Numbered from the stretch's first letter, positions 10,641 to 23,304 are shown. The stretch is 64,000 nt of DNA from Anastrepha obliqua (GCF_027943255.1 NC_072895.1:78618001-78682000); one strand, 5' to 3'. Notes: generated by a model from the sequence alone, not told the origin. Made by a program: numbers and translations.

Positions 10641-13600
10641 GGTTTTTAGTCCTTAGGTGTAGATGTGAGGCTATAAGTCGTGCATATTGCGATGCCGGCA
10701 GTACTCATGAGAGTTTCCTCTTCACGGGCGTCATACTGGGAAACAAAAACAAAATACTTTGACCCAAGTATGTATAAACACAGACCGACTTGAATGCCGA
10801 TATTATGCTCCTGACGGGCAGAATTTTCCTTTTCTCCGTCTGTTCCTTTAGATAAATTGCAGTTATATACGGATCCAACTTCGAAAATGTCATCATTTCA
10901 TCATCAATATCAGTATCATTTGGTAATTCATCGCCCAAATCAGAATTTTCTAAAATTCAATTTCTTCTTCGTTAATGTTTGCACATCAAGAACACAACCG
11001 AATGAGTAAAAAATGGCCACCTTGAAGCAAGAATAAAGATGAACTCTTAACACTTCTAATCACGCATACAAATATAAAGCAGTTGAGTTTTAATACGGTT
11101 TGCTTGCACGTGGCACGAATGTACACTAACAATAAAATATGTGCCTACGTACAAACTCATTAGCTTATTGGGCAATTTTAACCCACATATACAGCAGACG
11201 TAACTGCTTCTGTCCAATGTATGGAAGGTATAAAAAAGCCAAAGTTCCTTAAATTTAGTTTTAAGAAAAGTTTATTGTAAAAATGATTCATCCACTGATA
11301 TGAAAGCTGTAAAGAAACAGTCCTTTCTAAAAGTGCAGTGGGAAATTTTGCCCAATGAATACAGGATAACTGTTAAATATTGTAACAGATTGATAATTAT
11401 TTTAATGCCATTTACCAACTTCGACTTTTTAAACCCTTCATTTTATTACCAGAAGCTATGATATTATCAGAAAAAGAAAAAAAATATTACAAGAGATATT
11501 AGGGATTAAAGCTGAACTATGACATGTCCTTTTTAGACTAGTCGATAGATGAACGCACTCTTGCAGCGCCCTTCTTCAATACCTTTAGAGAATGTCCAAA
11601 GCTTATAATAATGTTTGCTTTTTTCACAATAAGGCGTATAAATTGCATGCACGCAGGTTTCTATAGTTTCCTGAACTTTCACTGATGGATACTAACGGGT
11701 TTTCTTAAGAAAATTTAAATTTTTCAAAATGCTTTTATCCACTTAAAAGCGAGTTAAACACTGCCATAAAATATAAAAAGTTTACAAAGGCAAAGAAAAA
11801 TGAAGAAAACGAAAGCCTCAAGTTGTATATCAGAAGCCACGAATGACGCTGCAAACCAGCTGTCGAACTGCAATAAATGTTTATCCTGCTACTTAGAAAA
11901 ATATCGGAGGAACAAGCAAGAAGCAGGCGGTCGAGAGCTGCTAACAAAGCAGCAGGCAGGCAAAATGGAAAACATGAAAAATGCAGGAAAACTGCATATT
12001 CGTGCGTTCGAGAAAATCGCGCCCGTAAAGTATTGGCAACAGCGCAGAGCTAAACCGATAATGGATTCAATACATTTTTTTTTCTTCAAAAAACCATAAA
12101 ACTATGGCAGCCACATACACGTAGAAAGAGCTTACCCACACAAACGCAAATATGCCGGCGCAGTGGGTATAAATGTTATGCAATGCACAAACATTACGAA
12201 TAGTGCGGGCTGCGTTCGAAAAAAGCGAAATATTTGCTACCAAGGAATATTGGAAAGTGTTAAATCCCAAGAAGATTAAGTTTTATTTCATTGGCAACAA
12301 AGCGTAGAGGGAGAGCAATGGAATCAGTGGCAGCAGCAGAATATCGCCAACTATGCAACATTAACGCCATTTCCGACACAACCAACAGCTGAGCGCGTTC
12401 CCACAACACTATCACTGCCAACAACACAGCAACACAGGATATGACCAGGCAAAAGTTGGGGTTGTTGTGGGTACTGTGATATTTGAAAATGAACAAAAAA
12501 AAAAAAAACACATTGAGCGCTAAACTAAAATAAATAATGAGTAGTGGTGTAAAGATTTGGTAAAAGCGAGTTTGTGGGAGCGAATAGAGCTGCCAGTAGA
12601 AGCAAAGTAAAATAACAATATACCAGCTAGTTAAAGCCAAGTATAAACAACAACAGCAACTATATTTATAACAAAAACTTCTCCAGAGCTGCATGTGCTT
12701 ACGTATGTATTATACTTCTGGCCACCCTATCAACCGCCTCTGCCAATCTCTTCTCAGTGCTCGCAGCGTTCTGCGAGCTGTTGGCAAAAAAGAAATACAT
12801 TGCTTGTGGGGTCCAAAAACCGGAACCGGAAATGCGAGCTGCCAATTTGTGTTAAACAAAACACAAAGTAAATGTGAGTTCTGGCGCAGCACCAAGCAGC
12901 TTGTTGCGGGCAGGCAGGTGTTGGTTGCGCGAGCTATTTTTTATACGGGGCATTACTCGCAAATTGTTTTGCTGCTTTTGTTATTATTGTGTAAGTATTC
13001 TGTGTTTATTTGAGTGTAGCACTCATGTTTTGCGCCTTTTTTCTTGTTGTCGCCAAACAAACACGCATGGGAAAAATTAAATTTTCCAATAATTCGCAAG
13101 CTTTGTCAGTTGGCGACAACTGTTGTTGCTGCGGCAGCTATGCCTGTGTTCTGTGTTTTTGGCTGGCGATTGGCGCAGCTGCTCGGCGCCTGCCGTTGAG
13201 ATTAAATCGTTCCAAAGTGCCCGCAAGCCAGTGGGGCCTGTGCTGTTGCTGCTAACGCTGCTGTCGCTGCGTACATACGATGTATGTCTGTTTGTATGTA
13301 TGTATGACTTTGATTTAGTTTTGTGTTATTTTCGACATGGATATTGTGCAGTTCCGACGAACATACCTACATATGCATGCAAGCACATGTGTATGTATGT
13401 ATTTATATTAGGGAGGCTCAATACTGTATTTGTTTTAACCTTTATCTAATTCGCTATACTCAACTAGAGAACGATCGATATTCCGATTCGGCTTCGCCCC
13501 AATTCCACAACTAAAGTTCAATTCGATTTCGATTCGGTTTTGGCAAAAAAAGCCGAACTTTTTATTCCCTTAGGAAAAAATGAAAACAGCTTTTGATTTA

Positions 13601-14754
13601 GGCATAATAGCGATATGATTTCCAGTAATCTTAGATAGTATAGAAAAAAATATGTTTCATTGACGTTACTCTCTCCCACGGGGGACCTCTCAACGCCTTA
13701 ACCCACCATTGAGATTCGAAGATGTTGGGCCAAAATCGTAAACAAGTTCGCGCAGTTTAATTTACTTTTAATCAATACATAATGGCACACGTAATATTTA
13801 CGTTTAATCCGATCATCGAGCGCCGGTCCGTCATTTTAGGTTAAAGGGTTAAGCAGGCCCCTTCCATGATCGGACACTTTTTCAGTACTACAAAAATCCT
13901 TGGGCATTTTTTAATATTATCTCTCCTGCGAAAAATCCTATCATAACAGGGCGCGGACATTTTACCCACCAAAGCCATTTTCGTTCACTCATAAGCGGAC
14001 AACCTAAAGCTCTACCCTGGAGTGTCAAAATCAACATATTTGTGAGATGTTGTTTATTTTATATAAAAGTCAATACTGAAATAGTAATTGCTTCTGAACA
14101 ATCGCTCTGAATACAAATTAGTAATTGAAATGGGCGACTGATTATAAAGAGGCTCATTTAGTTACAAGAAATTAACAACTTTTTCTATATAACCTTATGA
14201 CTTCTTCATAATGTAAAAGGCGTTCAATTACTTTCTGATCTTCAAATGCATTTCCGAGGTATTGAAGTTAAAGTTAAAATATTTGAAACTATTTTAAATC
14301 AAAATTTGTTCATTTCATATCGCGTATTTCTCAATATTAGTGACAATTCTGCTTATGTCGTCCTATATTTATTTATACATTTGTACCTATATTCTGAGCA
14401 ATTTTTCAGCCACTTAAGAGAAAGCTTACTGTAGCTGCTACCGCGAAACTGTAACAGTAGTGAATACTGATATCAAATACTCGTATCACATTTTCTATTG
14501 AAGAAAAATTGCTCGGAGGATTTGTTTAGTGCTGCAGATCAGCTATCAGGATCAAATCGTTGTTGTTGTATCTGCGTGCAAAATTTTATCCGGACCCCGA
14601 TTATTGATCCGGATTTATTCAAAACGGAGCAATATGATATAGGTATTTAACAAAAAATTTCACTCTTTACCTTCAAAATAAACAAAACCAATTATTTCAT
14701 ATTTTTAACTATCTTTGAGAAGTGTGTGTAAATTGCATTTGCGCTCAGAAAGCA
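10641..14754. other. 4.1 kb intergenic stretch without recognised genes
   Basis: Several open frames of 60-144 codons occur on both strands (for example 12260-12694 minus, 11800-12099 plus, 12693-13013 plus), but they are Cys/Leu/Phe-rich or low in complexity, overlap each other on opposite strands and carry no domain I know. The part around 12.1-13.3 kb is less AT-rich and has CAA/CAG-type runs typical of fly non-coding DNA. Short GTAT runs lie near 13280-13400. Confidence 0.5.
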
Positions 14755-16125
14755 ATAACACTAAAAATGGCAAAAGGAAGTAAATTAATTTTTCTATCGG
14801 CAAACCCTACCAAAACTGGTATTGTCCTCTTTACCAGAAGGAGGCAATTCGATGGACTCGTTCTGCCTAAGTTAAAGGAGTCACAACCCAGCTATCCAAA
14901 GAAATCAAATATCTTGGAGTAATCCTCAATAGTAAACTTCTTTGGAAGTCACACGTTGAAACAAAAACATCCAAAGCACTGACCGTCTTCTGGCAGTGCA
15001 AAGGTGTCTTTGGGAAAACGTGGGGTCTTTCTCCTAGTAAGGTCCTATGGATCTATACGGCTATGATAAGACCTATTATCACCTATGCACAGGAGGACCT
15101 TATCGAGACTTCAACGCACTTTGACCATCTGTTGCACCGGAGTTTTTCCGACTACCTCAGGCCCGGCATTAAATGCTCTGATTGGTTTGCGACCACTTCG
15201 ATCCAACGATTCTCTCCATGCCTCTTGACTCCATGCCATCAAGGGTCGTACTTGAAAAGAGATACAGTATAGTGCTGCCAGAAGCTCAGTTGTGGTCAAA
15301 CTCTGAAAATGAGCCCGGCAAACACTGTTTTCGCATTTTCACGGATGGCTCCAGGACCGAGCATGGCTCCGGCTCTGGGGTCTACGTGGAATCCAGCAGA
15401 AGAAAACTGCACTTTGCTCTTGGAATGCATGCAGCTGTGTTTCAAGCGGAGGTGTATGTAGTTCAAGAAGCGATGAACTGTGTCTGCAGCGACAGCGAAG
15501 CTGCGCTCATGGCCTTAGAAAGCCCCCAACCACATCAGCGGTAGTCGAGTTCTGTAATTCTAGGCTGAACTATGTCGGTAGACATAACAGTCTGATGCTA
15601 ACATGGGCCCCGGGTCACGTTGGGTATCGTGGGAAAGAAGACCTCTGACTTCTTAGCTCTGGGCCAAAGAAGTTGGCCTCAACCCACAAGCCACAAGCGA
15701 GCTTGGCAGGCTGAGAGAGGCCGCAGATGGACTAAACTGATGTTACCTGTCATGTCCGATCGACTGTCGTAAACCCTTTTGTCATTAAGCAGAAGGGAGT
15801 GCAGAGGGCGGGTTGAACTGATGACGGGTCACTTTCTGTGGGCGAAGCACATGGAAAGGGTGGGCATCTCAGACAGTTTACTCTGCCCGGCTTGTGAAGA
15901 GGAGGATGAGACGGCGGACCACTTCCTGTGCGTCTGTCCCGCCTTCGCTCGAATCAGGTTTGACGTATTTGGCATTGATGTGTTAAGAAGCGACCATCTT
16001 GGCTCCTTGGCACCACAAGATCCACTCAGATTTCTTCGGAGATCGGGTAGATTTAAAGAAAATTAAAGTGTAGTACAATGGACTCAATTAATGTCCGAGT
16101 GCTGCACTTGCTAGTTGTCCTGACA
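14755..16125 (+). pseudogene. LINE copy, RT C-terminus to 3' end (I/LOA-like family)
   Basis: A 5'-truncated LINE. In order: RT thumb region (LSANPTKTGIVLFTRRRQFD, then a frameshifted KYLGVILNSKLLWKSHVET block), a linker, an RNase H domain (RIFTDGSRTEHGSGSGVYVE with the first catalytic Asp, FQAEVYVVQEAMN, CSDSEAALMAL, LMLTWAPGHVGYRGKE), and a C-terminal zinc-binding motif CPACEEEDETADHFLCVCPA at about 15883-15942. The 3' end TAGTTGTCCTGAC runs into an A tract at 16120, so the true 3' end is kept. Many frame breaks make it a pseudogene. In life such elements copy themselves by target-primed reverse transcription; RNase H would remove the template RNA. Confidence 0.85.
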
Positions 16126-16129
16126 AAAA

Positions 16130-17530
16130 AAAAGTTAATTGTTTGGTGATTTAATTTTGAAAACGCACGAGTTCGATAAAGTTGGCTGCTTGGTTGATAA
16201 AGTTGCAAGTACACCTGCCGAAGTAGCTGTCTTATTTGCTGACTTTTTTATGTATAATTATATCTCGGCTGATAGGTGACCCCTGACCTTTCATCCGAGA
16301 TATCTTCATCTCTAAATTCAGCACTGTAAAGGACAAAATTTATTTTGCGGTTAAATCTTTAACTAACCCAAACAAACATGGTTTTGTAACTGACCGTTCT
16401 ACAGCTACTAATCTTGCACATTTTAGCGAATTTTGTATGCCATCGTTTTCTAAAGGACTCGAAGATGATTGATTTACACTGACTTTTCTAAGGCATTTGA
16501 CAAAGTGTCGCACGAGATTCTAGTACACAAGTTGGCTTGCTTGGGCTTTCACTCCACCTTTCTGCACTGACTGAAGTCATATTTGACAGACGGTGCGTGG
16601 TAAAAATTGAAGGAGTTTTATCGAACCACTTTGTAGCTACTTCAGGTGTCCCCCACGTGGGCATCTTAGGGTCACTCCTTTTTGTCATTTTTATCAACAA
16701 TGGAAATGTTTTACTTTTCCTAATTTCTTGCTGTTCGCGGATGATTTAAAAACTTTCTCACCTGTTAAGGACTCAGAAGCTTCAACTCGACTTGAACAAT
16801 CTTCAGCGTTAGTGGATGAGGTCGCGTCTGTCTTTAAATATTAAAAAATGTCTTCATTTAACATTCTCGAGACGTCAGTACATTTTTAACACTTCCTACA
16901 CCATTTCTAATAATGCACTACTAAGTGTAATAGAGTTTAAGGGTCTTGGAGTATTATTCGATACGAAATTTTTCTTTAGTGGACACGTTAATTTATTCTT
17001 TCAAAATCGTATTCGTTTCTAGACTTTATTCGTCTCAATACACCCGAATTTTCTGATCCGTATACCTACGGCCTGCTGTTTACGTTCTTACTTAAAGTTC
17101 GCTGTTATCATTTGGAGACCTTACGACCAACTTTCGATTAATAGAATAGAGCAGGTTCAAACAATTTTTCTTAAGCAAGTTTTACGTTTCCTACCATTTG
17201 AGTCCCCTGCTTCATCCTATAATTCTCAGATAAACTTAATTAATTTAGAATCTCTAGAAAAGAGAAGGACAGTTCATTAACTTTCGTTTATTTCCAGTGT
17301 TGTTAATGGCAGCGTAGACTACCCAGATTTGAGCGAATAGCTTTAATGTTTCATAAGGAAGTCTTCGCAATTTGTATCCTTTTTATGGGGAAAACTTTAA
17401 GACAAAATTTGCAAGTAATGCGCCTATTGCTCGTGCACTTCAGAACTATAATTCATTATCCAATTCCGGCCTGCTTTATTTCGCTTTATCTAACATAGAT
17501 GTGATATTGGAAGAAATTTAAATTTAATTA
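16130..17530 (+). pseudogene. jockey/CR1-like LINE, decayed reverse transcriptase
   Basis: The plus strand carries scattered RT blocks in shifting frames: NKHGFVTDRSTATNL near 16373, a DFSKAFDKVSHEILVHKLAC block at 16480-16540, SYLTDRRCVVKIEGVLSNHF, then SGVPHVGILGSLLFVIFINN (normally GVPQGSxLGPLLF), FADD after LLFLISC near 16735, and LNIKKCLHLTFSR with a later GLGVLFD block. Motif order and spacing follow a jockey/CR1-type RT, and the style differs from the R1-like and I/LOA-like copies nearby. It starts directly after the A tract of the preceding LINE. No 3' tail is evident. Stops and frameshifts are frequent, so it is an old copy. Confidence 0.75.
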
Positions 17531-18271
17531 CTTATTATTGTAGTTATATTGATTGCTAATATTTTAGTTGCAAAATTTAGCTTGCTTTTCTAAACATTTC
17601 TGTCTGGTCCGTAAGGTAATTTGTACAGTAGATTATTAAAACAAATAAATCTACACGCATTTTCGTGTGTATTTGCGTGTGAATATAAGTTCCCAATATA
17701 CTTTAACAATATTGTATTATATATAATCTGCGCAAACGATCCGCTAGTTAAAGTTAGGTTGGATGGGAAACCCGAAGAAGCGGAAGTATGCTTGCCAATT
17801 GAGTGTAAAAGATAAAAGTAACATAAACTTAAATTTTGGATAAACTTATGAACCATATAACTCTTAAAGGTTTGAATTACCTTTTTTTTTGGTTTATTGG
17901 GTTGCTTATATTCATTCACGTGGTTGCATTTGTACTCGAACAGCCCCACATTGCTTTCGACTTTTACAACATACTTTTGGGCGCAATCTCTTCATCTTCC
18001 CAGAGCGATTGAGCGGGAAAAGCAATATAAGTAATTAGTTGATGGAAAATGCTAGACCCGGTTGTAGAGGGAAGGAGGAGAACTTTTTTACATGAGTAGA
18101 CTGCATTGCGTTATTTATTGATCGCTGAGGAACTAAAAACTCATTAGGTTTATATCCGTGTGAGCTCTATCTGTCAATCAGCAAAGTGTACCACGTCCGC
18201 ATAATTGTGAGCCATATGAAGTGCCAGGTGGAGCTCAGAAAGGAATTCATATGATTTGTTATATTAGAATA
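17531..18271. other. intergenic, no recognised feature
   Basis: AT-rich; the 119-codon minus-strand frame at 17590-17949 shows no motif and overlaps an open frame on the other strand. Confidence 0.5.
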
Positions 18272-18548
18272 CTTCTGCTCAAATATGAACGAGACGGTAT
18301 CAATATAACGGTCCGCGGATGACATATGGCAAAAATAAATTTTTTGTTTTTTGGTAGGACTGTTATAAGCTTACATGGCAATTTCAGCGTGATATGTCAC
18401 ATAGTTTGTTTTCTGTGCTACTGTAAACAAGTCAAGCTCGAGTGTGTTCTTCGAATTTAACGATGGAAATTCAAGTTGAACAAAGAATTTGTTTTAAATC
18501 TCGCGGACCGTTTTATTGATACCGTCTCGTTCATATTTGAGTAGAAGC
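18272..18548. mobile_element. mariner-derived MITE, 277 bp
   Basis: TA dinucleotides at 18270-18271 and 18549-18550 flank inverted repeats about 45 bp long: CTTCTGCTCAAATATGAACG on the left and GCTTCTACTCAAATATGAAC read inward from the right, both continuing with GAGACGGTATCAATA. Close to the right arm an ATG at 18463 starts MEIQVEQRICFK and then runs into the terminal repeat. That short peptide looks like the start of a mariner transposase, so this is a mariner reduced to its ends plus about a dozen codons. Confidence 0.8.
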
Positions 18549-18583
18549 TACACCAAATCAGCTACCCAATGCGTACGACTTAA

Positions 18584-19297
18584 GGGGTTATATGGGTTTC
18601 GTCGGGTAAAAAAAGGCATATTTTCAATTTTTTTTTCTATGTAAAAAATTATTTATTTAATTCAAACTTTTTTCTGTCTTATAGATACATATTTAAAGAA
18701 TAATTTCTGAAATTTTCAAAAAAAAAAAAATAAAACTCCTCCATGGTGACGTCATTTCCGGTGACCCCTCGAAAAAAGGTACGTCCGCGTTGTCAGCATA
18801 AATGACAGGATCATCAAAAATGAAAAAACAAAATTAAGTGTTTTAGTTAAGACCATAAACTCGTGCTTGAACGAAGGAAAGAAAAAAAAAGTAAAAATTA
18901 GAATTTTGGCAGACATTTTCCCAAAAAAATGAAAATTTCAGTCAAATTTGCTTGACATTTTGTTTTTTTTTAAATAGTTGTAATTGAAAAAAAAAAATTC
19001 CTTCGTTCAAGCACGAGTAAATTGTGTCTCGAACACCTGTGTAAAATTTCAGCAAGATCGGTTGAGTAGTTTTCGAGAACATTTGAAGCCTACTTTGAAA
19101 ACACGGTTCCGAGAAAAACGCGATTAAAGTTTTAAGTAACAATAAAAGTGGCTTGGAGCGCACACCTTCCAAAGGCTGTATCTCCGAAACTATTATTCGG
19201 ATCGACTTGAAAATTTAAGATAATATTCTTGAGATGTTGTAGAAATTAATAAGCAAAAAAAATCGATTTTTTGAACCCACGAAACCCATGTAACCCC
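18584..19297. mobile_element. TTAA-flanked MITE, 714 bp, with internal hairpin
   Basis: TTAA occurs at 18580-18583 and 19298-19301. The termini are inverted: GGGGTTATATGGGTTTCGTC on the left and GGGGTTACATGGGTTTCGTG read inward from the right. An internal inverted pair, ACTCGTGCTTGAACGAAGGA near 18858 and TCCTTCGTTCAAGCACGAGT near 18998, can form a second stem. Poly-A/T tracts fill much of the body and there is no transposase. It resembles a piggyBac-type MITE and shares the word GAGAAAAACGCG plus nearby sequence with the element at 51728-52437. Confidence 0.78.
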
Positions 19298-19301
19298 TTA
19301 A

Positions 19302-21489
19302 GTTAATTGTAGATATGAGAGCAAACGGTATGCTCCACTATAGCGCTTCCATCTGTTTTGCTATTATCCCACAGTCGCATCTTGAGAAACACAATACGCG
19401 GATATGATAAAAGAACATCGATAATTCCATTACAACTATAAGGCGTCCGTTTAAGTCTCGTCAGCAAGGCTACATTCCTCAAAATTTTTCCGAATAAGAA
19501 GCAGAACTGGAAGGAAAATAAAGCTTAGCGTTACGAGAAGAAGAAGAATTTTCCCTTTGTATGATTGCAAAAGAGACGTAGCAGATGCATTCTCCGGTAC
19601 AAAAATTGGTGTCCTGTCTTGAGCAAGGCGTTGAACTTTAATTTTCAAACAAATGTGCAAAAATTTAGTATTGAACTTTTGCCAGGCAAGAAAGTTTATA
19701 TTACTTATAAAATGCTTCTCTGAAAATTTATATTTATTTACAAATACAAGCTGGTAAAGGAAGATATTAAGGTATGAATTATCCGATATCCAGGTAAATC
19801 GAAATGGGACTGGGACTGGAGACTGAAGTTAAAACAATTGTCGTTGTAGTTTTGACAGGACACTTTGTAATTAGAAATGACACGAATAGGTTAGGCGTGC
19901 CTCTCTGAATCTAAATCTGGTATCAGAGTTGGCTTTTATCTTTGGTCTAAATGCGCCGTTTTCCCCAGCAGCAACTATTTATTACTATAGGCGCATCTCG
20001 TCTTTAAAATATCTTAGCGAACTCTTGATCTTAGATTGCTAATTAGATTTTTATTTTTTATGAAGGATTCATTGAATTTAAATGAACTTGCCATCGTCCA
20101 TTATGTAAACACCTTCCTATACTGTCAGTTCTACCTATTATTCAATCATATTGTTGTAGTAAATAGTTTTCTACATGTGCGAATGTATTTCAATGTGAAT
20201 GAAACTCATTTATTCCCCAGTTAGGATCTGTTGTTGTCGTTTTTCGGATCTGCTTACCCTGTTTTTCATGCAGCGCTATTTATTGTTGTTATTTCTCTTG
20301 TTTCCTCTAAAGCCCAATGCTACTACAAATATTTCTGCGGGTGACACCATTTATTGAAAAAAATCAAACAAACGGCCACTGCAACAACAGCAATAAGAAC
20401 CGCTATTGATGCCATACGAGCAACAGAAAGAAATTAAATTTTTCGTTTTTTCTCTTTCCACTTTTAATTCATTTTTTGGTTGGGAACAGACGTATTTTGG
20501 AAAAATTGAGAAATTTGCTCAGAATCAATTGCATGCTGGCAACAAAAGCAATCCAAAACACAAAAACAAAACACTCAAAAATAAATTGCAAAAAGCACAA
20601 ACAAAACGTGTGTTGTTGTTATAGCTACGTAAATACATACTCATGCCTTATTCTGCGTCAGAAAAGTGCGCCATATAGCATATACGTGTATGTACGTATG
20701 TGTACGTGTAGGTGTGTGAAATCCTTCATGTGAGAGCAACTGGACGCCATTTGTGTGCCGATGGGTGAGAACTTGGCGCAGTGGCGCTGAGTTTTGCATT
20801 TGACAGCTTCGTAATTAACTGCTGCATTGTCGGTGCGTATTGGGAAAGGTATTTAGTGTACATACATACATACGTACATGTACACAACCATATTTACGTA
20901 AGGGCTTCAATATGAGTGAATGGAAAGTTGCATAAAATAGGATGATAAGCGCAGTTAACAGTTAACAGTTTTAGAAACCTATAAACTAGAAATTAGAGAA
21001 AAATTAACTCAAAACATTGCTCAACATTTTAACAGTAGAAAAAAAGAATTGTTCAGTCTACAAATTTAAAAAAATTATGAAAATAATTATATGTCAAATT
21101 TGTATAGATAAGTATTTTTTAACTAAACCAATATTGAAAAAAAAACAGTTAACAAATAGTGTTTTTTTTTTGTTTTCTGGAAAACAAATTTTAAAATTCT
21201 TCAAGGATGCCTGGAAAGCTTCCAGTTGGATTTATAAATTCTTTCTTATAAAAATATTAAAAATTTTGCTCTATTCTTCCGTTTAGTATTCATATCATTT
21301 ATGACATGCAATTAAAAAAAGTTGAGGACTATTTATTTTTTAACTCCCCTTTTGAAACTTCCGAGACTTGCCATAAGAAAAATTCTCGGTGTTGGAGAAA
21401 CGAAATATAATACAATAGAGCTCCCTTTCAATATTTGTTGTTTCATGTGGATACATCTTTGTCGCCCAGTGCTATGATAAGTTGCCGGT
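19302..21489. other. 2.2 kb intergenic stretch, no gene seen
   Basis: No convincing coding region. Simple repeats based on ACATAC/GTAC lie near 20860-20880 and a GTGTACGTGTAGGTG-like run near 20700. CAACAACAGCAA-type runs occur near 20380. Confidence 0.5.
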
Positions 21490-21620
21490 TTAGCGTGGCA
21501 TGTTGGCAGTTTGACGAAAGGTCATGGGTTGGAACTTCTGGCAAGTGATAACAAGGTGTTAGAAATAGCGGTTATCCCTCGACAGGCAAGGGCAAAGTTC
21601 GGAGTGCTTTTCTCTATTTA
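21490..21620 (+). repeat. tRNA-derived SINE, copy 2, degenerate and interrupted
   Basis: A weak match to the SINE head and body: GGGTTGGAACTTC in place of the B box, then TTAGAAATAGCGGTTATCCC and CAGGCAAGGGCAAAGTTCGG. It stops where the Tc1-like element at 21621 begins. After that element, short SINE-like words (AATTTGTGGAAC, CGCAATTAT) reappear near 22770-22815, so the SINE may have been split by the insertion. That second half is too worn to be certain. Confidence 0.5.
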
Positions 21621-22638
21621 CAGGGTCCGACACTCGAAGTGTAACTAAATAAAAAGGCCATAAATTTAGTTCGGAAAATTACTTTTATTTAATTCAAAGT
21701 AAAAAATGTGTGAAAATAATACAAAATTAAGAATCACTTTACTTTTGCTCGATATGACCACTTTTTGCCTTGACTACGGCCTTGCGACGATCCAGAAAAG
21801 AATCGCAAGCTGCCCGAATGTGACTTGCAGGTATTTTAGTCCACTCTTGGACAATGTCTTTTTTCAGCGTTTCGAGACTTGTGAATCTTTTAGTTCGAAC
21901 CTTGATCTCCAAAAAGGCTAAAAGAGAACAATCCATCGAATTCGCCATTCTTGGTTCACTCAAGCTTTGTGAGGTGGTGCCGAGTCCTGTTGCAACGTCC
22001 ATGGTCTGCCACTGAAATGATTGTTTGCCCACGGCTTCTAATCAACCTCCAGAATACTTTCCCGATAATATATTGCCATTATCTTGACGGTAGGATCGAT
22101 GAAAATGATTGGAGCGGCCCAAACCATTACCTGTGGCGGATGCTGCCTCCTGGTGGCCAATCGATGGCCTAAATTCTCGCATGAATGGTCGGTCAAATAA
22201 ACCCTATCATTTTAAGAGTTTAAGAATTGTTCACTTTGAAAAATTTTCTCGTCAGAAAACACAATGGTCGGAAATTGACCGCCTTCGGCCAAGCGCAGCA
22301 ACTCCTTCGCTCTCTCAAGTCTGCCTTGTTGCTGCCTTGGATCTTGTAAATCATTTTTGAAATCATTTTTCAGTATGAGGCGGATGCGCGGTCAGATATT
22401 TTCGCTCAAGTCGCTTCTTCACTTTTTGCACCATTTCACGTGACGTTGCAGTCTTTTGATGACCACCTCCATGACGTTAGTGCGATAAACAAACACTTTA
22501 TTTACTTTAATGAGCTCGAGCTCACGAACAATCATTGGTTGTGATTTTCCAGCCAAATATAATGCAGTCACCCTATTACGTTTCAAATCAGCTTCGCGAG
22601 CGGTCTGGAGTTGGTTACACTTCGAATGCCGGACCCTG
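21621..22638 (-). mobile_element. Tc1-like element with both ends, dead transposase
   Basis: TA at 21619-21620 and 22639-22640 flanks inverted repeats of about 27 bp: CAGGGTCCGACACTCGAAGT and CAGGGTCCGGCATTCGAAGT, both followed by GTAACYA. The minus strand encodes a broken transposase. In order: a helix-turn-helix remnant, FSDEKIF with the first catalytic Asp near 22250, WAAPIIFIDPTVKI, KPWANNHFSG, WTLQQDSAPPHKA with the second Asp near 21980, and LAFLEIKVRTKRFTSLETLK with the final Glu, ending IRAACDSFLDRRKAVVKAKS before the stop at 21739. The last 97 codons are open but shifted relative to the QQDSAP block. Frameshifts and a deletion make it inactive. The end style recalls Tc1 relatives ending in Glu (IS630-like DDE); the exact clade needs a search. 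Confidence 0.85.
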
Positions 22639-22886
22639 TATTGTTCTTATGAAATATTTCCGACTATCAAAATATTAATGTTAATATAAATTTTTGACAA
22701 TTGTTTTATTTTTTACCCGCCATTGTAACCACTCAGATGACTACTGTCATACTCAAATACGTCGATGCTTTTAATTTGTGGAACCGCACCTCTGCAACCC
22801 TCTGCCACCGCAATTATCATTCTCCAAGTTATATATTAATGATCTTTCGTTATTGAAAACGAGACATTTACTCATACTATTTTAGT

Positions 22887-23187
22887 CGGCCGCCATAGCC
22901 GAATATTTTCGTGCGTGAGTGCCATTCGGAAGTACACAGGTTCGAATCACATAGAAAAGGTTTTTCTAATAGCAGTCGCCTCGGGAGGCAGTGGCAAACC
23001 TTCTCATAAAAAACCATTTACCGTTCATAGTCGGCTTAAAACTTTAGATCCCTCAATTTGTGGAACAACATCAAGGCGCATACCACAAATACATATGAGG
23101 AGGCGAGACGTCCAAAGACTGAATAGAGGGTGCAAGAGTCAATTATATCTATATATAAATGATATATATAATATGTACATATAATAA
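22887..23187 (+). repeat. tRNA-derived SINE, copy 3, near full length
   Basis: Head CGGCCGCCATAGCCGAATAT, B box GGTTCGAATC at 22939-22948, body blocks AATAGCAGTCGCCTCGGGAG and CAATTTGTGGAACAACATCA, and a tail CAATTATATC followed by TA repeats. It is in the same family as copy 1. Confidence 0.8.
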
Positions 23188-23304
23188 GGGGTGTTCAATC
23201 CGATGCCTCTAGGGATTTTAAATGTTTTCACTTATAACAATGAAGACACTTGTATGAATACATTTTACAATAGATGTTGTGCTAATTGTTTTCGCTTATT
23301 TTTC

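Noticed and set aside
10705..10938. 77-codon acidic minus frame (ELPNDTDIDDEMM)
   Set aside because: Protein-like composition, but no family recognised and no second exon or motif; left as intergenic.
12260..12694. 144-codon minus-strand open frame
   Set aside because: Composition is Leu/Phe/Tyr/Cys-rich and includes a homopolymer-derived Phe run; no domain, and it abuts unrelated frames on the other strand. Likely chance.
13698..13852. TTAACCC ... GGGTTAA pair resembling a small TTAA MITE
   Set aside because: Only the CCC next to TTAA matches; the ends diverge at once, so there is no real inverted repeat.
15779..16066. Stand-alone zinc-finger protein gene
   Set aside because: The Cys/His motif is the C-terminus of the LINE copy around it, as the other copies show.
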